This document shows positions 20,694 to 23,237 of a stretch of 23,237 bases of DNA, in pieces. Both the position numbers and the translations under genes were made by a program. The notes under the pieces were generated by a model. That model was not told where the DNA came from. It was given only the letters and a program-made list of their open reading frames with translations, and searched no databases. The stretch is from NCBI GenBank assembly GCA_027296525.1, contig JAPUJA010000180.1, positions 1 to 23,237 of the forward strand. The letters run 5' to 3'. The DNA is from Pseudomonadota bacterium. Its GTDB lineage: Bacteria > Pseudomonadota > Alphaproteobacteria > UBA828 > JAPUJA01. Position 1 is the stretch's first letter. Each line of letters starts with the position of its first letter.

Positions 20694-21860
20694 ATGGCGC
20701 AAGATGCTGACGCGATCGCACTCGACGATCCGCTGGCGCTGACCCAGGCGCTCGTCCGTTGTCCGAGCGTGACGCCCGAGGATGCGGGCGCCCTCGGGAT
20801 CATGGAGGGCGCGCTCAGCCGCCTCGGCTTCGCATGCCACCGGCTCGTCTTCTCGAGTGCCGATACCCCCGATATCGACAATCTCTACGCCAAACTGGGC
20901 GAGGGACGTCCGCATCTCGGCTTCGCCGGCCACACGGACGTCGTGCCGGTGGGCAACCCCGAGAGCTGGAGCGTCGACCCCTTCGCCGCCGAGGTCCGCG
21001 ACGGCGTGCTCATCGGGCGCGGTGCCGCCGACATGAAGGGCGCGCTCGCCTGCTTCGTCGTGGCGCTCGCACGCTTCCTGGAGGGCCGCGCCTTCAAGGG
21101 CGCGATCAGCCTGCTCGTCACGGGCGACGAAGAGGGCCCTTCGATCAACGGCACCCGGAAACTCCTCGAATGGATGGGCGAGCGGGGCGAATCACTCGAC
21201 GCCTGCCTGGTGGGCGAGCCCACCAATCCCGAACGGCTCGGCGAGATGATCAAGATCGGCCGGCGGGGGAGCCTGAATGTCCGGCTCACGGTTTCAGGCC
21301 AGCAGGGGCATGTGGGCTATCCCGATCTCGCCGACAATCCCATCCCACGGCTGATGGCGATGCTCGCGCGCATCATCGAGACGCCCCTCGATGAGGGCAC
21401 GAATCATTTTCAGCCTTCCCATGTCGAGATCACCTCGATCGACGTCGGCAACGAGGCCCGAGGCGTCATCCCGGCCGAGGCCCGGGCGCTCCTCAACATT
21501 CGCTACAACAACCTGCACGACGCCCGCGCGCTCGAGGCCTGGGTTCGCGGGCAGTGCGATTCCGTGGGCGCCGGCTACGAGCTCGCGTTCCACTCCACCG
21601 GCGAGGCGTTTCTGACCGAACCCGGCCCCTTCAGCGCCCTGGTCGCAAGCGCTGTCCAACGGGTCACCGGGATCAAGCCCGAGCTCGCCACGGTCGGCGG
21701 GACCTCCGATTCGCGCTTCATCAAAAACTACTGCCCCGTGCTCGACTTCGGGCTCGTCGGACGGACCATGCACAAGGTCGATGAACAGGTTCCCGTCGAG
21801 GATCTCCATCGACTGAGTGACATCTACGCCGCCATCCTCGAGGACTTTTTCAGCGCTTGA
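20694..21860 (+). CDS. dapE: Succinyl-diaminopimelate desuccinylase
   Basis: This zinc-dependent M20-family enzyme removes succinate from N-succinyl-LL-diaminopimelate, feeding lysine and peptidoglycan synthesis. The 388 residues carry the metal and catalytic motifs: FAGHTDVVPVG (His, Asp), GRGAADMKG (bridging Asp), TGDEEGPSINGT (general base Glu and metal Glu), LVGEPT, and the late GRTMHKVDEQVP (His). GTSDSRFIKNYCPVLDFG is the DapE-type active-site segment, which separates it from ArgE-like relatives. It lies 3 bp after dapD, so the two are surely co-transcribed and probably translationally coupled. It converges with the yejF-like gene. Confidence 0.96.
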   Translation: MAQDADAIALDDPLALTQALVRCPSVTPEDAGALGIMEGALSRLGFACHRLVFSSADTPDIDNLYAKLGEGRPHLGFAGHTDVVPVGNPESWSVDPFAAEVRDGVLIGRGAADMKGALACFVVALARFLEGRAFKGAISLLVTGDEEGPSINGTRKLLEWMGERGESLDACLVGEPTNPERLGEMIKIGRRGSLNVRLTVSGQQGHVGYPDLADNPIPRLMAMLARIIETPLDEGTNHFQPSHVEITSIDVGNEARGVIPAEARALLNIRYNNLHDARALEAWVRGQCDSVGAGYELAFHSTGEAFLTEPGPFSALVASAVQRVTGIKPELATVGGTSDSRFIKNYCPVLDFGLVGRTMHKVDEQVPVEDLHRLSDIYAAILEDFFSA

Positions 21861-21905
21861 GCGCGCCGCCGGGAAGGCCGCCAGGGCGAGCGGTGGGACG
21901 CGCCC

Positions 21906-23237
21906 TTAGGTCTTGACGATGCCGCTCTCGTCCGCCTCGAGGGCGAAGGCCGCCGCGATCAGCGCCTTGGTGTAATCGTTCTTGGGCCGCTCGAAGATCT
22001 CCTCCGCCGCTCCCTGCTCGACGACCTTGCCCCCGTGCAGCACGATGATCTCGTCCGCAAGCGCCCGGACGACCTTCAGATCGTGGCTGATGAAGAGATA
22101 GGCGAGACGGTATTTCTCTTGGAGGCCACGCAGGAGATCGACGATCTGCGCCTGAACCGACATGTCGAGCGCCGAGGTCGGCTCATCGAGCACGACGAAG
22201 CGGGGCTTGAGCACGAAGGCGCGGGCGATGCTGATGCGCTGGCGCTGGCCGCCGCTGAACTCATGGGGATAACGGTCCTGCATCGCCGTCTCGAGACCGA
22301 CCTCGGCGAGCGCCTGGCCGACGATCCGGCGGCGCTCCTCGGCGCTCGACGCGATGCCGTGCACGCTGAGGCCCTCGCCCACGATGTCGCCCACGGTGAG
22401 GCGGGGGCTCAAACTGCCGTAGGGGTCCTGAAAGACGATCTGCATGCGCTGGCGAAGCGGGCGCAGGCGGCGGAAGCCCAACCCCTGGATATCGTGCCCT
22501 TCGAAGCGGATCGGGCCGCTGCTGATCCCGAGCCGCAGGAGGCCGTAGGCGAGCGAGGATTTTCCCGAGCCGCTCTCGCCGACGACGCCGATGGTGTGCC
22601 CTTCGCGCACGCGGATCGTGACCCCGTCGACCGCCTTCACGAAGCCCACGGTGTGGCGCATCACACCCCGCTTGATGGGAAAATGGACCTTGAGATCGTC
22701 GCATTCCATGACCACCGGCGCGTCCTCGGGCGCGCTCAGCGGGCCCCCCTTGGGCGCGGCGGTCAAGAGGTGCTTGGTGTAGGCATGGCGGGGGTTACGA
22801 AAAATCTCCTCGGTCGGACCCTTCTCGACGATCGCGCCGTCTTTCATCACACAGACATTCTTCGCCATGCGGCGCACGATCCCGAGGTCGTGGGTGATCA
22901 ACAGCAAGGCCATACCGAGCTTCTCCTGAAGCTCTCTCAGGAGCTTCAGAATCTGAGCCTGGACCGTGACGTCGAGCGAGGTGGTCGGCTCATCGGCGAT
23001 CAGGAGGTCGGGCTCGTTGGCGAGCGCCATGGCGATCATCACCCTCTGGCGTTGGCCGCCTGAAAGCTCGTGGGGGTAGGCCTTGAGCCGCTTCGTCAAA
23101 TCGCCGCAGCCCACCAGATGGAGCAGCTCGACGACCTGCGCGCGCGCCTGATCGCGGTTCATGCCCCGGTGGATCAGAAGCACCTCGGCAATCTGCGTTT
23201 CCAGGGTGTACAGCGGGTTGAGCGAGGTCATCGGCTC
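21906..23237 (-). CDS. yejF: Peptide ABC transporter, fused dual ATPase (YejF-like), 5' end outside window
   Basis: The visible 443 codons are the 3' part of a gene that continues beyond the right edge; the first Walker A is missing. The frame before the apparent ATG at 23231 reads Glu-Pro, matching the QEPMTSLNP Q-loop of such ATPases, so that ATG is internal. The first ATPase ends with LSGGQRQRVMIAMAL, ADEPTTSLDV and ITHDLG. The second is complete: GESGSGKSS, VFQDPYGSLSPR, FSGGQRQRISIARA, LDEPTSALD and ISHDLKVVRALADE. LIHRGMNRDQAR and FPIKRGVMRHTVGFVKAV resemble E. coli YejF, the ATPase of the YejABEF peptide (microcin C) importer. Other Dpp/Opp/Gsi-type fused ATPases remain possible. Confidence 0.88.
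   Translation of the reverse strand, partial: EPMTSLNPLYTLETQIAEVLLIHRGMNRDQARAQVVELLHLVGCGDLTKRLKAYPHELSGGQRQRVMIAMALANEPDLLIADEPTTSLDVTVQAQILKLLRELQEKLGMALLLITHDLGIVRRMAKNVCVMKDGAIVEKGPTEEIFRNPRHAYTKHLLTAAPKGGPLSAPEDAPVVMECDDLKVHFPIKRGVMRHTVGFVKAVDGVTIRVREGHTIGVVGESGSGKSSLAYGLLRLGISSGPIRFEGHDIQGLGFRRLRPLRQRMQIVFQDPYGSLSPRLTVGDIVGEGLSVHGIASSAEERRRIVGQALAEVGLETAMQDRYPHEFSGGQRQRISIARAFVLKPRFVVLDEPTSALDMSVQAQIVDLLRGLQEKYRLAYLFISHDLKVVRALADEIIVLHGGKVVEQGAAEEIFERPKNDYTKALIAAAFALEADESGIVKT

Noticed and set aside
23229..23231. ATG at 23231 as the true start of the ABC ATPase
   Set aside because: It corresponds to the Met in the Q-loop region and would lack the first Walker A; the frame continues upstream as Glu-Pro to the window edge.

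Overview
The window looks like GC-rich alphaproteobacterial chromosome. The evidence is the run rpmH-rnpA-yidD-yidC-engB-argB, the dapD-dapE pair, a DUF2336 protein (a family concentrated in Alphaproteobacteria), a fused YejF-type peptide-transporter ATPase, and two sites resembling the TTAA-N7-TTAAC box of the alphaproteobacterial regulator CtrA. The order Rhodospirillales or a relative is plausible, but no species can be named. I see no phage, transposon, CRISPR array, rRNA or defence genes.

Layout. 1-381: no protein gene, but many stem-loops that I cannot assign to a known RNA. 382-993 (+): exported Sel1-repeat protein. 1064-2011 (-): agmatinase speB. 2118-2194 (-): tRNA-Arg(ACG) with encoded CCA. 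2501-3679 (+): lipoprotein with a coiled-coil-like middle and a divergent OmpA-like end. 3789-5501 (+): gamma-glutamyltransferase ggt. 5589-9681 (-): a four-gene block read as TVP38/DedA-like membrane protein, flavin disulfide oxidoreductase, orphan histidine kinase, and small one-TM protein. A CtrA-like box lies between the last two. 9857-14066 (+): a strong sigma70-type promoter, then rpmH, rnpA, yidD, yidC, engB and argB, closely packed or overlapping (ribosome, RNase P, membrane insertion, GTPase, arginine synthesis). 14103-18929 (-): three overlapping genes, EAL then PAS-PAS-GAF-GGDEF then DUF2336, forming a probable c-di-GMP module on the opposite strand to its neighbours. 19066-21860 (+): HAD pyrimidine-nucleotidase-like gene, dapD and dapE (succinylase branch of lysine/diaminopimelate synthesis). 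21906-23237 (-): 3' part of a yejF-like ATPase, cut by the window edge.

How they work together. The plus-strand blocks are housekeeping: envelope and ribosome biogenesis, then arginine and lysine/peptidoglycan precursor synthesis. The two minus-strand blocks are the accessory content. One couples a TVP38-family membrane protein to a flavin reductase whose catalytic His position is Tyr, next to a histidine kinase with no response regulator in view. The other joins a c-di-GMP synthase and a probable c-di-GMP phosphodiesterase to a DUF2336 protein through overlapping reading frames. Both contain a CtrA-like box about 60 bp upstream of a chosen start codon, so cell-cycle or motility control is a reasonable hypothesis, not a demonstrated one. 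Nothing here is clearly a new system. The best leads are the EAL-GGDEF-DUF2336 module, the TVP38-oxidoreductase-kinase block, and the unassigned structured segment at the left edge.
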